DNA of 64,000 nt, taken from NCBI GenBank assembly GCA_903906695.1, contig CAIVLG010000142.1, positions 1 to 64,000 of the forward strand. The letters run 5' to 3'. The position numbers were made by a program, and so were the translations under genes. The number at the start of each line of letters is the position of its first letter. The first letter of the stretch is position 1. Positions 9,005 to 19,281 of this stretch are shown piece after piece. The notes beneath the pieces are model-generated. The model did not search any database. It saw only the letters and a list, made by a program, of their open reading frames with translations, and was not told the origin of the DNA. Source of the DNA: an uncultured beta proteobacterium. Lineage in GTDB: Bacteria > Pseudomonadota > Gammaproteobacteria > Burkholderiales > Burkholderiaceae_C.

Positions 9005-10243
9005 ATGTTGGTATCGATTTTGCAAATGATGGGTTTCCCGATGGGTAAACCTGTACACTCGCCCCCCAGCCCCAGCCAGCATGGCAGGCATTCGAAAGTT
9101 CGCAGCGAGGTGCCGGACTCCAAGGTGTCTGATCTGGCTCTGAGCGTCAGGAAAGAGGCCAATCGCGATGTGAAAGCGCAGACGATTTCTGCGAGGAGAC
9201 CAGAAGTGAAAGCAAAGACCGGGAAAGTCAAAGTGTTAGCCCAAGCGACCAAGGTCGCCAAGGCGGTTGTCAAGGCAAGTGTGACGCCCAAGCTCAAGCC
9301 GGTCGGCAAGGTCAGTGTTGCGCCCAAGTCAAGCGGCAAGGCCGTGGTCAAAGGCTCAGGCAAGCCGTCCGTTGCAAAAGCGGCGACAGTCAAAGCGCGT
9401 CCGAGCAAGGCGGCCCTGATCGATGTGCGCCAACGCGACGCCAAGACCACATCAAAGACGGGCAAGGTCGTGCCGGTGAAAGTTGTCAAGGCGCTTGCAA
9501 AAGTCAAGGAAAAGGATTTAGTGAAACCGATGATAGAGAAAACAGCCACTTCGCAGGCGACTGCTGCAAAAGCCAAAGTCATGCCCGTGCTGGTACCCGC
9601 CAAGCCGGCGGCGCCCTCAGTTCCGGTCAGCGCTGGGGTGCCAGCCAGAGCGGGTCGTCCGTCGTCCCGACTTGCCCAACTGACGGTGCCCTCGATGGCA
9701 CAGTCGGTGGCGTCAACAGCGGCCAAGGCCAGTTTTACGCAGACCCCGTCTGCTCCACTCATTGTTCCTCCGCTTGCGTCGGTCATCAAAAAGGACCCCA
9801 AGTTGGCCAATAACTGGAAAACAAAATCAGCGGAGCAGATAACCGACGCCGAACTGATCGCAATGCCGGACGATGAGTACATGAACGAGTTCCAGATGGC
9901 TTTTTTTCGCCGCAGACTGCTGCAGTTGAAAAAGGACATCCTGAGCAATGCGGGTGAAACCACTGAGCATCTGCGCGAGGACACGGTGGTCGTGCCGGAC
10001 CCCGCCGACCGTGCCACGATTGAGGAGGAGCATGCGCTCGAGTTGCGCACCCGGGATCGCGAGCGCAAGCTTTTGAAAAAGATTGAACAGTCGATTGCCC
10101 GCATTGATGCCGGTGACTACGGCTACTGCGACGAAACCGGCGAGCCGATTGGCGTCGGTCGGCTGCTGGCGCGCCCCACTGCAAATCTTTCACTGGAGGC
10201 GCAACAACGGCGCGAACTGAAGCAGAAGATGTTCGGGGATTGA
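9005..10243 (+). CDS. dksA: DksA/TraR family RNA-polymerase-binding protein with long Lys/Ala-rich N-terminal extension
   Basis: C-terminus FRRRLLQLKKDILSNAGETTEHL...DRATIEEEHALELRTRDRERKLLKKIEQSIARIDAGDYGYCDETGEPIGVGRLLARPTANLSLEAQQRREL. Confidence 0.85.
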   Translation: MLVSILQMMGFPMGKPVHSPPSPSQHGRHSKVRSEVPDSKVSDLALSVRKEANRDVKAQTISARRPEVKAKTGKVKVLAQATKVAKAVVKASVTPKLKPVGKVSVAPKSSGKAVVKGSGKPSVAKAATVKARPSKAALIDVRQRDAKTTSKTGKVVPVKVVKALAKVKEKDLVKPMIEKTATSQATAAKAKVMPVLVPAKPAAPSVPVSAGVPARAGRPSSRLAQLTVPSMAQSVASTAAKASFTQTPSAPLIVPPLASVIKKDPKLANNWKTKSAEQITDAELIAMPDDEYMNEFQMAFFRRRLLQLKKDILSNAGETTEHLREDTVVVPDPADRATIEEEHALELRTRDRERKLLKKIEQSIARIDAGDYGYCDETGEPIGVGRLLARPTANLSLEAQQRRELKQKMFGD

Positions 10244-10283
10244 CGACCCGGGTATAGTGGCTTGCTAATTCGACATAAGCCTC

Positions 10284-12095
10284 ATGGTGACTAAAGGTTC
10301 AGGTTCTGGTGGTCTGATGTCCAAGATGTTCAAGTTCGTTCGTCATCCGACGAAGGACTGGTCAGAACTGGACAGTATTGGCGCCGAGCCCGAGTCAGAG
10401 TACGAGCGCGGTTACAGCAAACAATCGCTCAAGGAAATGATTGAGCGCAAGCGACAAAATGATTTTGTGCGCCGACGCGAATTTGACGAGTTGCGCAAGT
10501 TGCGTCGCAATGGCCCGGCGATCAGTGCGGAATCGACTGGACGACCTTCCTTTTTTCAAGGCACCACGACCACCTCCAACCTCGAGGACCGGGCCATGAC
10601 GATCAAGAAGATCGATGAAATTGAAGCCCAGATGTCCAAGCAGTGGTGGAAGGGTAAGCAAGACGGTGTCAAGCCTGCAGAGGCCGCTTATCCGGTTTCA
10701 GCCAAACCGCCTCAATCGCAGGGGGACCAGTGGTCCAGGACCGGGGCAGCCAAGGGCGAGTTCAGTCCGATCACGAGCGTGCAGCCCACACCGGAGATGG
10801 GTTTTGATCAAGGGCAAAGCACTGATTTTGATGCCACGCGACCGGGTGTCTCCGCGCCTGGAGACATTGAGGCGGCCGAAAATCGGCGTCAAGCAAAGCC
10901 AGCGAAAAAGCCCGTCAGCAAGTACGGAGACTCCAGCATAAGTGGATTCTCACCATCCAAACTGTTTTCCATCGAGTTGGGAGACAGTCTTGCGGACACC
11001 GAGATGGAGGAGGCGGCGATCCGGTTTGCCAATGGTGACGATGCTGGCGCCGAAGCCTGTCTTCTGACGGCCCTGAAGTTGGAAGATGCTCGGCCGGAAG
11101 CGGCCAATGGATGGGCTGCTGCCTTGTTTGACCTCTATCGTTCCACCGGACAGCATGGCAAATTCGATCAAGTTGCAGCGGGGTATGCAGAGCGCTTCGG
11201 CTATGCCGCGCCACAGTGGTTCTCGACACCCGATTTGCTTGAGGAAAGGGCTGGCAACCCGGCGTTCGAGCAGGTTTCTCTCTCCAAGCAAACCAGTCCG
11301 GCCATTTGGGAATGTCCTGCTCAACTTGATTTGCAGACTTTGCACGATCTGCGCGCCAGTTTGGCGCACGCACCTGAGCCCTGGCATCTGAACTGGAATC
11401 GGTTTAAGGCGATTAGGCCCGAAGCAGTCGAGGGCATGGCTGATTTGTTTGCGCAGTGGTGCGTGCAACCCGTCATACTGCGCTTTGAGGGCGCCGAGGT
11501 GCTGGATAAGACCCTCAAGTCGCTGACGCTTTCTGGCGACAAGTCGGTTCCTGCGGTTTACTGGAGAATGCGTCTGGATGCACTGCGCATCATGCGATTG
11601 CAAGACGAGTTTGAATTGGCGGCGCTGGAGTTCTGTGTGACCTATGAGGTCTCGCCGCCGCCTTGGCAGAATGCCCAATGCGAGTACCTGGTTGAGCGTA
11701 CGATTCCAGGCCTGTCGCGCAGTCAGACCGATGAGTTTGAGCCCAATGCCATGTACGAGTCTGATTCGCAACGCGACAATGCGCCGACCGAACCGATGGC
11801 GTTTGATGACATCTCCGCTTCCGTCATTGAACTTTCCGGCGAGGTTCTGGGCGATGCAAGCGAGGCCTTGAACAAACTTCAGGCCGGCCTGAGGGACGCC
11901 AATCGCCTGGTGATTACCTGTGACAGCTTGATCCGGGTTGACTTTGCCGCGGCCGGCAGCATTCTGAACTGGGTTGCAGCGCGTGAGTTGGAGGGTCGCC
12001 ATGTCCAATTTCGGGATGTTCCGCGACTGGTCGCTGCGTTCTTCAACGTGATTGGTGTCAGCGAACACGCCCGCGTCATGCTGCGCACCAGTTGA
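10284..12095 (+). CDS. Hypothetical protein with STAS-like C-terminal domain
   Basis: Acidic/variable N-terminus; C-terminus VIELSGEVLGDASEALNKLQAGLRDANRLVITCDSLIRVDFAAAGSILNWVAARELEGRHVQFRDVP is STAS-like. Confidence 0.65.
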   Translation: MVTKGSGSGGLMSKMFKFVRHPTKDWSELDSIGAEPESEYERGYSKQSLKEMIERKRQNDFVRRREFDELRKLRRNGPAISAESTGRPSFFQGTTTTSNLEDRAMTIKKIDEIEAQMSKQWWKGKQDGVKPAEAAYPVSAKPPQSQGDQWSRTGAAKGEFSPITSVQPTPEMGFDQGQSTDFDATRPGVSAPGDIEAAENRRQAKPAKKPVSKYGDSSISGFSPSKLFSIELGDSLADTEMEEAAIRFANGDDAGAEACLLTALKLEDARPEAANGWAAALFDLYRSTGQHGKFDQVAAGYAERFGYAAPQWFSTPDLLEERAGNPAFEQVSLSKQTSPAIWECPAQLDLQTLHDLRASLAHAPEPWHLNWNRFKAIRPEAVEGMADLFAQWCVQPVILRFEGAEVLDKTLKSLTLSGDKSVPAVYWRMRLDALRIMRLQDEFELAALEFCVTYEVSPPPWQNAQCEYLVERTIPGLSRSQTDEFEPNAMYESDSQRDNAPTEPMAFDDISASVIELSGEVLGDASEALNKLQAGLRDANRLVITCDSLIRVDFAAAGSILNWVAARELEGRHVQFRDVPRLVAAFFNVIGVSEHARVMLRTS

Positions 12096-12113
12096 GCTCT
12101 AGGACCGACTGGA

Positions 12114-12662
12114 ATGGAACAATTTCACGGTACAACCATCATCAGCGTGCGACGCAAAACCGCAGACGGCAATCAGGTGGCGATCGGCGGTGATGGGCAA
12201 GTCACGCTTGGAAACATCGTGGTCAAAGGTACGGCGCGCAAGGTGCGCAAGCTCTATCACGGCAAAGTGCTGGCTGGCTTTGCGGGAGCCACCGCTGATG
12301 CATTTACCTTGTTTGAGCGCTTCGAGGCGAAACTCGAAAAGCACCAGGGCCATTTGGTCCGTGCCGCCATCGAACTGACCAAAGACTGGCGCACGGACCG
12401 GGTGTTGCGGCGTCTGGAGGCGATGCTGGCGGTGGCGGATATCGACGCTTCACTGATCATCACCGGCAATGGCGATGTGCTGGAACCCGAGAATGGTATT
12501 GTGACGATCGGTTCGGGCGGCGCCTACGCACAGGCTGCCGCAATTGCCTTGCTCAACCACACCGAGATGTCGGCGCCAGCCATTGTCAAGCGTTCACTGG
12601 AGATTGCCGGTGAACTGTGCATCTACACCAACATGAATCACACGGTCGAAACCCTTCCATGA
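12114..12662 (+). CDS. hslV: ATP-dependent protease subunit HslV
   Basis: [71 protein letters not shown]. Confidence 0.97.
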   Translation: MEQFHGTTIISVRRKTADGNQVAIGGDGQVTLGNIVVKGTARKVRKLYHGKVLAGFAGATADAFTLFERFEAKLEKHQGHLVRAAIELTKDWRTDRVLRRLEAMLAVADIDASLIITGNGDVLEPENGIVTIGSGGAYAQAAAIALLNHTEMSAPAIVKRSLEIAGELCIYTNMNHTVETLP

Positions 12663-13981
12663 CGCCCCAGGAAATTGTTGCCGAACTCGACAAGCACATC
12701 GTTGGTCAGCAGCAGGCCAAAAGGGCGGTTGCCATCGCCCTGCGCAATCGCTGGCGTCGTCAACAGGTGGAGCCCGGCCTGCGCGGTGAAATCACACCAA
12801 AGAATATTCTCATGATTGGCCCGACGGGGGTGGGAAAAACTGAAATTGCACGACGCCTGGCGCGGCTTGCCGATGCTCCTTTCATCAAGGTTGAGGCCAC
12901 CAAGTTCACCGAAGTCGGCTACGTTGGCAAGGACGTCGATACCATCATTCGCGATCTGGCTGACATTGCCGTCAAGCAGACCCGTGTCGCTGAGACGAAA
13001 AAAGTGCGCGCACGCGCTGAAGATGCGGCCGAAGACCGGGTGCTCGATATTTTGATTCCACCGCCGCGCGCCGAGTTTGGGACGCTTGCAAGCTCCGAGC
13101 CCGAGAGCGCAGCGCGTCAGGTTTTTCGGAAAAAATTGCGTGAAGGCCAGTTGGCCGAGCGTGAGATTGAAATTGACGTGGCACAGACCGCGCCGCAACT
13201 CGAAATCATGGGCCCGGCCGGGATGGAGGAAATGACGGAGCAACTGCGCGGCATGCTTGGCCAGATCGGCCAGTCAAAGCGGCAGACGCGCAGACTCAAG
13301 ATCCGCGAAGCCATGAAATTGTTGGTTGAGGAAGAGGCCGGCAAACTGGTCAATGACGAAGAAATCAAAATACAAGCGCTGCAAATGCTGGAGCAAAACG
13401 GCATTGTCTTCATCGACGAAATTGACAAGGTGACTTCGCGCTCCGAGGGTGGTGGCGCAGAAGTTTCGCGACAAGGTGTGCAGCGCGATCTGTTGCCGCT
13501 GGTCGAGGGCACCACGGTATCCACCAAGTACGGCATGGTCAAGACCGATCACATTCTGTTCATTGCCTCTGGCGCGTTCCACCTGAGCAAACCGAGCGAC
13601 CTGATACCAGAGTTGCAGGGCAGGTTTCCGATTCGGGTCGAGTTGCAATCGCTGCTGGTGGATGACTTTGTCGCGATACTGACGCAAACGCATGCCTCGT
13701 TGGTCAAGCAATATCAGGCTTTGCTGGCTACGGAAGACGTATTCCTCGAGTTTCACGAGGAGGGCATCAGACGCTTGGCGAACATTGCGTTTGATGTCAA
13801 TGAACGAACCGAAAATATTGGCGCGCGCAGACTCTCCACGGTGATGGAGCGCTTGCTCGATGAGGTCAGTTTCGATGCTGCGAACCTCGGCGGGCAGACG
13901 ATATCGATCGACGCAGCGTACGTGGACGCAAGGCTCGCCGAACTAAGCCGCAACGAAGATCTTTCAAGGTACATCCTGTAG
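12659..13981 (+). CDS. hslU: HslU ATPase subunit
   Basis: [34 protein letters not shown]...[15 protein letters not shown]; overlaps hslV. Confidence 0.97.
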   Translation: MTPQEIVAELDKHIVGQQQAKRAVAIALRNRWRRQQVEPGLRGEITPKNILMIGPTGVGKTEIARRLARLADAPFIKVEATKFTEVGYVGKDVDTIIRDLADIAVKQTRVAETKKVRARAEDAAEDRVLDILIPPPRAEFGTLASSEPESAARQVFRKKLREGQLAEREIEIDVAQTAPQLEIMGPAGMEEMTEQLRGMLGQIGQSKRQTRRLKIREAMKLLVEEEAGKLVNDEEIKIQALQMLEQNGIVFIDEIDKVTSRSEGGGAEVSRQGVQRDLLPLVEGTTVSTKYGMVKTDHILFIASGAFHLSKPSDLIPELQGRFPIRVELQSLLVDDFVAILTQTHASLVKQYQALLATEDVFLEFHEEGIRRLANIAFDVNERTENIGARRLSTVMERLLDEVSFDAANLGGQTISIDAAYVDARLAELSRNEDLSRYIL

Positions 13982-13982
13982 C

Positions 13983-14066
13983 CTTGCGGGACAGATCTTT
14001 AGCTCTGTCCCCAACTCGAAACGGGATGTTCCCTTGCGGGACAGATCGTTATCTCAGTCTGTCGTC
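13983..14066. repeat. Two tandem hairpin units CCTTGCGGGACAGATC...CTGTC after hslU
   Basis: ccttgcgggacagatctttagctctgtccc and ccttgcgggacagatcgttatctcagtctgtc, 49 bp apart; the first forms GGGACAGA/TCTGTCCC. Confidence 0.6.
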
Positions 14067-14214
14067 ACCGATTCAAGCATCACTTTCATAACTAACGCTA
14101 AGTGCTTAATTTTGAACGATTTTTGCTTTGATTAAACTTCAAAATAAGTTCTAAGTCCTTGATTTCATTGAAAAATATTTGCGAGCAGGGCTTGCATCGA
14201 GTGTTTTTGCTGGT

Positions 14215-14250
14215 ACAGTGCAAAAAAGTGCAATTAAGTGGTGAAAAGTG
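14215..14250 (+). promoter_or_regulatory. Putative MraZ box: four AGTG-core direct repeats at 10-bp period
   Basis: ACAGTG(14215)-N4-AAAGTG(14225)-N4-TAAGTG(14235)-N4-AAAGTG(14245), 52 bp upstream of mraZ. Confidence 0.75.
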
Positions 14251-14301
14251 TATTTGCACTTTGGCTTTTTGTATGTTTCTGCAAGTAGAGGGTGTACTGC
14301 C

Positions 14302-14730
14302 GTGTTTCAAGGGGCGTCGTCGTTAAGTCTGGATGGCAAAGGCCGGTTGTCTGTGCCGACCAGGCACCGTGATGTCCTGAGTGCCTCTGCGGCTAGGCAA
14401 CTGACGGTAACCAAGCATCCGCATGGCTGTTTGATGCTCTTTCCGCGCCCCGAGTGGGAGAGGTTTCGCGAACGCATTGCTGCATTGCCAATGTCGGCGC
14501 AGTGGTGGAAGCGGATCTTTTTGGGCAATGCCTTGGATGTTGAGATTGACGCCACCGGTCGTGTGCTGATCTCACCCGAATTGCGTCAGGCGGCAGGGAT
14601 CACCAAGGACACCATGTTGCTAGGCATGGGCAACCATTTTGAGTTGTGGGACAAGGCGACATACGACGATCAGGAAGCCAAGGCGATGCAGGGCAACATG
14701 CCCGATGTCTTCAAAGAATTTTCGTTCTGA
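14302..14730 (+). CDS. mraZ: Transcriptional regulator MraZ
   Basis: [29 protein letters not shown] start. Confidence 0.95.
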   Translation: MFQGASSLSLDGKGRLSVPTRHRDVLSASAARQLTVTKHPHGCLMLFPRPEWERFRERIAALPMSAQWWKRIFLGNALDVEIDATGRVLISPELRQAAGITKDTMLLGMGNHFELWDKATYDDQEAKAMQGNMPDVFKEFSF

Positions 14731-14739
14731 AGGTCAGCG

Positions 14740-15681
14740 GTGGATACCCCATGGAAACACACCACCGTACTGTTGAATGAAGCGGTCGATGCGCTCTTCA
14801 CCAATCCGGACGCTGCGCCAGCCGATCAAGATGCGAGCGTGCAAACCTACGTAGACGGCACCTTCGGGCGCGGTGGTCACGCCCGGCTGATTCTTTCCAG
14901 ATTGGCGTCGCAAGGTCGTCTGATCGCGTTTGACAAGGATCCTGATGCATTGGCTGAAGCACTGCTCATCGGTGATCCGCGCTTTTCGATCCGACACCAG
15001 GGCTTCACACATCTGGCAGAACTCCCGGCGGCAAGTGTTGCCGGCGTGTTGCTTGATCTGGGTATTAGCTCGCCCCAAATCGACAACCCGATACGCGGTT
15101 TCAGTTTTCGGCTTGATGGCCCGCTTGACATGCGCATGGACAGCACGCGGGGAATCAGTGTGGCGAAATGGCTGGAGACGGCCGAACTTGACAAGATTGC
15201 GGAGGTGATTCGTGACTACGGTGAAGAACGGTTTGCTGGCGCCATTGCAAAGGCGATTGTTGCTCGCCGACAGGAACGGGGCCCCATTTCAAGCACCACT
15301 GAATTGGCCAAGCTCGTGGCTGACACGGTCAAAACCCGCGAGCCGGGCCAGAACCCTGCAACGCGCACATTTCAGGCTTTTCGGATTTTCATCAACGCCG
15401 AGCTTGAGGAGTTGCAACAGGCTTTAGCTGGGAGTCTGAATATTCTGAAGGCGGGAGGCAGGCTGGTCGTGATCAGTTTTCATTCCCTTGAAGACCGGAT
15501 CGTCAAACAGTTCATCGCGCAAAATTCGCGTGACGAATATGACCGGCGTGCGCCATTCGCTGCACCCCGGGTGATGAAGCTAAGGGCGTTGCACCGAATC
15601 AAGCCCGGCGCGGCCGAAGTCGCAGCCAACCCGCGCTCGCGCAGCGCGATCATGCGCGTCGCACAAAGGACGGCGGCATGA
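14740..15681 (+). CDS. rsmH: 16S rRNA (cytosine(1402)-N4)-methyltransferase RsmH
   Basis: [13 protein letters not shown]...[16 protein letters not shown]...[10 protein letters not shown]. Confidence 0.96.
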   Translation: MDTPWKHTTVLLNEAVDALFTNPDAAPADQDASVQTYVDGTFGRGGHARLILSRLASQGRLIAFDKDPDALAEALLIGDPRFSIRHQGFTHLAELPAASVAGVLLDLGISSPQIDNPIRGFSFRLDGPLDMRMDSTRGISVAKWLETAELDKIAEVIRDYGEERFAGAIAKAIVARRQERGPISSTTELAKLVADTVKTREPGQNPATRTFQAFRIFINAELEELQQALAGSLNILKAGGRLVVISFHSLEDRIVKQFIAQNSRDEYDRRAPFAAPRVMKLRALHRIKPGAAEVAANPRSRSAIMRVAQRTAA

Positions 15682-16019
15682 GCAGATTTAACTTCTTTTT
15701 GCTGCTGGCGCTGCTGGGAAGTGCGCTCTATCTGGTGAATGTGCAGTACCAGTCGCGCCAGCTCTATTCCGAGCTCGACAAAGCGCGTTCCCGGGCGCGG
15801 GAGATAGAGACCGACAACGAACGTCTGCAAGTGGAGAAACGGGCCCAGGCGGCGGCGCTGCGCGTGGAAAAGCTGGCCAAGGAGCAACTCCAGATGCGCA
15901 CTGTCACGCCTGCCATCACGCACTATGTGACTTACAGCGCAGCGCTTTCTTCCCCGGCACGCTCCGTCGAGTCGGTGGCAACCACACGCGACTCTGGTGT
16001 TGTAGGGCGGATTCAATGA
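15678..16019 (+). CDS. ftsL: Cell division protein FtsL
   Basis: Small bitopic protein between rsmH and fts[39 protein letters not shown]. Confidence 0.92.
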   Translation: MSRFNFFLLLALLGSALYLVNVQYQSRQLYSELDKARSRAREIETDNERLQVEKRAQAAALRVEKLAKEQLQMRTVTPAITHYVTYSAALSSPARSVESVATTRDSGVVGRIQ

Positions 16020-17758
16020 GCCGCAGCATTGCTTACACATCGAGTCCTCTGCTGGCCAGTCCGACCCCGGTCTGGCGCAGCAAATTTATCGTCGCCGCGA
16101 TTGCCCTCGGTTTTGTCGGGCTGGCCTGGCGCGCCGCTCACATTCAGGTGTTTGCCAACGAGTTTTTCCAAAAACAGGGTGAGGTGCGTTTTGCCAGAAC
16201 GCTTGAATTGCCAGCCAATCGCGGCCGAATTCTGGACCGCAATGGTGTCATCCTGGCCTCCAGCGTCCCGGCGCCCAGCATTTGGGCGATTCCTGAAGAT
16301 ATCGAGCATGATCCAGCCCAATTGCAGACGCTGGCCTCCCTGCTCGAGATGCCGCCTGCCGAACTCAACAAGCGCTTGGAAAACGAAGACAAAACCTTTG
16401 TCTGGCTCAAGCGTCAGGTCAATGAGAGCGTGGCGCAAGACATCATGGCCCTGAAACTCAAGGGCATCTATCAGCGCAAGGAATACAAACGTCAATATCC
16501 CGAAGGTGAAGCGGCAGCGCATGTGGTCGGCTTTGCCAACGTCGAGAATATCGGTCAGGAAGGCATTGAACTCGCTTTTAACAAAGAGCTGGCCGGTCGC
16601 AACGGTTCACGTCGTGTCATCAAGGATCGCATGGGGCACGTCGTGGAGGATGTCGGTGAACAGATCGCGCCAGTTGACGGCCCCGACCTGCAGCTCAGCA
16701 TCGACAGCAAGGTCCAGTTCTTTGCCTACCAAAAACTGCGTGACGCAGTGCTCGTCAATAAGGCCAAGGCCGGCAGCGTTGTGGTGCTCGATGTCGTGAC
16801 CGGTGAAGTGCTGGCGCTTGCCAACTATCCCAGCTACGTGCCCGACAAGCGCCAGAATTTGAGCGGCGCGCAGTTGCGCAACCGTGCATTGACAGACACT
16901 TTCGAGCCGGGTTCGGTGATGAAGCCGTTCACCGTCAGCCTGGGGCTGGAGACTGGGCGCGTCACGCCGCAAACCCTGATCGATACCGGCGCCGGCAAGC
17001 TGACCATCACTGGCGCCACGATTTCCGATTCGCATCCGAATGGCGTGCTGACGGTCGAGGGCGTGATCCAAAAGTCGAGCAATATAGGCACCGCAAAAAT
17101 CGCGATGCAGATGCAGCCCCGCGAAATGTGGGAGATATTCTCCAATGCCGGTTTTGGTCAAAAGCCGCAGCTCAGGTTCCCCGGTGCGGTGTCGGGCAAG
17201 TTGCGACCGTACAAGACCTGGCGCCCGATCGAGCAGGCCACCATGGCGTATGGTTATGGGCTGTCAGCGTCACTGTTTCAAATGGCGCGGTCCTACACGG
17301 TGTTTTCAAACAACGGCTTGATCATTCCGGTCACCATGCTCAAAAGCGCCGAGCCAGCCATCGGTGTGCCCGTGTTTTCAGTGCGCACTGCCGGCCAGAT
17401 GCGTCACATGTTGCAATTGGCAGCCGGTCCGGGCGGTACCGGACAGAAGGCGCAAACCATTGGTTACTCGGTTGGCGGCAAGTCGGGAACCGCTTACAAG
17501 CAAATCGGCAAAGGTTATGGCAGCGCGGGAAACCGAAAATACCGGGGCTGGTTTGTGGGGCTGGCGCCGATCGAGAAGCCGCGCGTCATTGTGGGCGTGA
17601 TGATCGATGAACCCGGTGCCGGGCAGTACTACGGTGGGGCCGTGGCTGCTCCGGTGTTTAGCGAAGTGGTGCAGCAGACCTTGCGCATGATGGGCGTTAG
17701 TCCCGACATGGCCGTCAAGCCTCAGATCGTTGCCAAGGCGGAAGAGGAAAGTTTCTGA
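16016..17758 (+). CDS. ftsI: Peptidoglycan D,D-transpeptidase FtsI (PBP3)
   Basis: ANRGRILDRNGVILASSVPAPSIWA...FEPGSVMKPFT...SSNIGTAKIA...GGKSGTAYK. Confidence 0.96.
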   Translation: MSRSIAYTSSPLLASPTPVWRSKFIVAAIALGFVGLAWRAAHIQVFANEFFQKQGEVRFARTLELPANRGRILDRNGVILASSVPAPSIWAIPEDIEHDPAQLQTLASLLEMPPAELNKRLENEDKTFVWLKRQVNESVAQDIMALKLKGIYQRKEYKRQYPEGEAAAHVVGFANVENIGQEGIELAFNKELAGRNGSRRVIKDRMGHVVEDVGEQIAPVDGPDLQLSIDSKVQFFAYQKLRDAVLVNKAKAGSVVVLDVVTGEVLALANYPSYVPDKRQNLSGAQLRNRALTDTFEPGSVMKPFTVSLGLETGRVTPQTLIDTGAGKLTITGATISDSHPNGVLTVEGVIQKSSNIGTAKIAMQMQPREMWEIFSNAGFGQKPQLRFPGAVSGKLRPYKTWRPIEQATMAYGYGLSASLFQMARSYTVFSNNGLIIPVTMLKSAEPAIGVPVFSVRTAGQMRHMLQLAAGPGGTGQKAQTIGYSVGGKSGTAYKQIGKGYGSAGNRKYRGWFVGLAPIEKPRVIVGVMIDEPGAGQYYGGAVAAPVFSEVVQQTLRMMGVSPDMAVKPQIVAKAEEESF

Positions 17759-19281
17759 TGCTTGAGCTTCACGCCCCCATTGAAGCTGCCAACTGGCTGC
17801 GCAAGCGCGTCAGCGGGACGATTCAATGCGATAGCCGCAAGCTGCTGCCGGGGGACGGCTTTATCGCCTGGCCGGGCGCTGCGACTGACGCGCGCCAGCA
17901 CGTGGCAGTGGCGCTGGCCGCTGGTGCCGCAGCATGCCTGGTCGAGTTGGATGGCGTCGAGCGCTTTGGGTTCAAGGAACCGGCTGTCGCGGTCTATCGG
18001 GGATTGAAGGCAGCCAGCGGACCGATTGCCGCAGCGTATTTCGAGCAGCCGTCGCAACAACTCGTGCTGCTGGCCGTGACCGGCACCAACGGCAAGACTT
18101 CGACCGTATGGTGGCTGGCGCAGGCCTTGTCGAACCTTACGCGCGTGGCGCCGGTTCCATGTGGCATGGTCGGCACCTTGGGCGTGGGGCGGCACGGCGA
18201 TCTAGTGGCCACCGGATTGACCACCCCCGATCCCATACTGCTGCAACAAACCTTGAGAAGCTTCGTCAACGACGGGGTTAAGGCTTGCGCCATCGAAGCT
18301 TCTTCGATTGGTATTGCGGAACATCGTCTGGATGGGTGTCGCATCCGTACTGCCATATTCACCAACTTGACGCAAGACCATCTCGACTTTCATGCCAGCA
18401 TGGAGGCTTATTGGCAGGCCAAGGCGCGGTTGTTTGCGTGGCCTGGACTGGAGGCGGCGGTCATCAATCTCGATGATCCCAAAGGCGTCGAGCTGGAGCG
18501 CAACTTGCGCGACAGCAAACTCGATCTTTGGACCGTGTCCTGCGTTGCCGAAGCGAGACTGCAGGCCCGCGACATCAGTTACGAGGAGCAGGGTTTGCGT
18601 TTCTCGATACGTGAGCGCGGTGCATCCGACGCGCGCAGTCGAGTGCTGCAAACCCGCTTGATCGGACTCTACAACCTGTCCAATTTGCTGGGCGTCATGG
18701 CCGCCATGCGTTCGATCGGCGTGCCGTTGGCGGCGGTCGTCGATGCCTGTGCCGATTTGACGCCTGTGCCGGGTCGCATGGAATGTATCACTCAGCCGGG
18801 CCAACCTTTGGTCGCGGTTGATTACGCCCACACGCCCGATGCTTTGGCGCAGGCCTTGCTCGCATTGCGGGGCGTCAGCCGTCAACGCGGCGGGCAGATC
18901 TGGTGCGTCTTTGGCTGTGGCGGTGATCGTGACGCGAGCAAACGACCCCTGATGGGAGCGATTGCCGCGAGCCACGCCGACCACGTCGTCGTGACCAGCG
19001 ACAACCCGCGCAGTGAGCGGCCCGAGGCCATCATCAGTCAGATTCTGCTCGGACTGACGGGTCACGTGCCGGTTACGGTCGAACCGGACCGATCGCTGGC
19101 AATCGCTCAGACAGTGGCTCAGGCGGCGGCGCAGGATGTCTTGCTGGTCGCTGGCAAGGGTCATGAAGACTACCAGGAAGTGTCCGGCGAGCGCCTGCCA
19201 TTTTCCGATCTTGAGCAGGTGCGCAGCGCTCTGAGTCGGCGAGTGGCGGCAAGCGTCGAGATGGAGGCGGCCCATGGATGA
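17758..19281 (+). CDS. murE: UDP-MurNAc-L-Ala-D-Glu ligase MurE
   Basis: [19 protein letters not shown]...TTPDPILLQ...DYAHTPDALAQAL. Confidence 0.95.
   Translation: MLELHAPIEAANWLRKRVSGTIQCDSRKLLPGDGFIAWPGAATDARQHVAVALAAGAAACLVELDGVERFGFKEPAVAVYRGLKAASGPIAAAYFEQPSQQLVLLAVTGTNGKTSTVWWLAQALSNLTRVAPVPCGMVGTLGVGRHGDLVATGLTTPDPILLQQTLRSFVNDGVKACAIEASSIGIAEHRLDGCRIRTAIFTNLTQDHLDFHASMEAYWQAKARLFAWPGLEAAVINLDDPKGVELERNLRDSKLDLWTVSCVAEARLQARDISYEEQGLRFSIRERGASDARSRVLQTRLIGLYNLSNLLGVMAAMRSIGVPLAAVVDACADLTPVPGRMECITQPGQPLVAVDYAHTPDALAQALLALRGVSRQRGGQIWCVFGCGGDRDASKRPLMGAIAASHADHVVVTSDNPRSERPEAIISQILLGLTGHVPVTVEPDRSLAIAQTVAQAAAQDVLLVAGKGHEDYQEVSGERLPFSDLEQVRSALSRRVAASVEMEAAHG

Noticed and set aside
9001-10104. 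367-aa minus-strand ORF opposite dksA
   Set aside because: Ser/Thr/Leu-rich mirror of the Lys/Ala-rich dksA extension; no domain.
10950-12068. 372-aa minus-strand ORF opposite the STAS-like gene
   Set aside because: Antisense shadow without domain signature.
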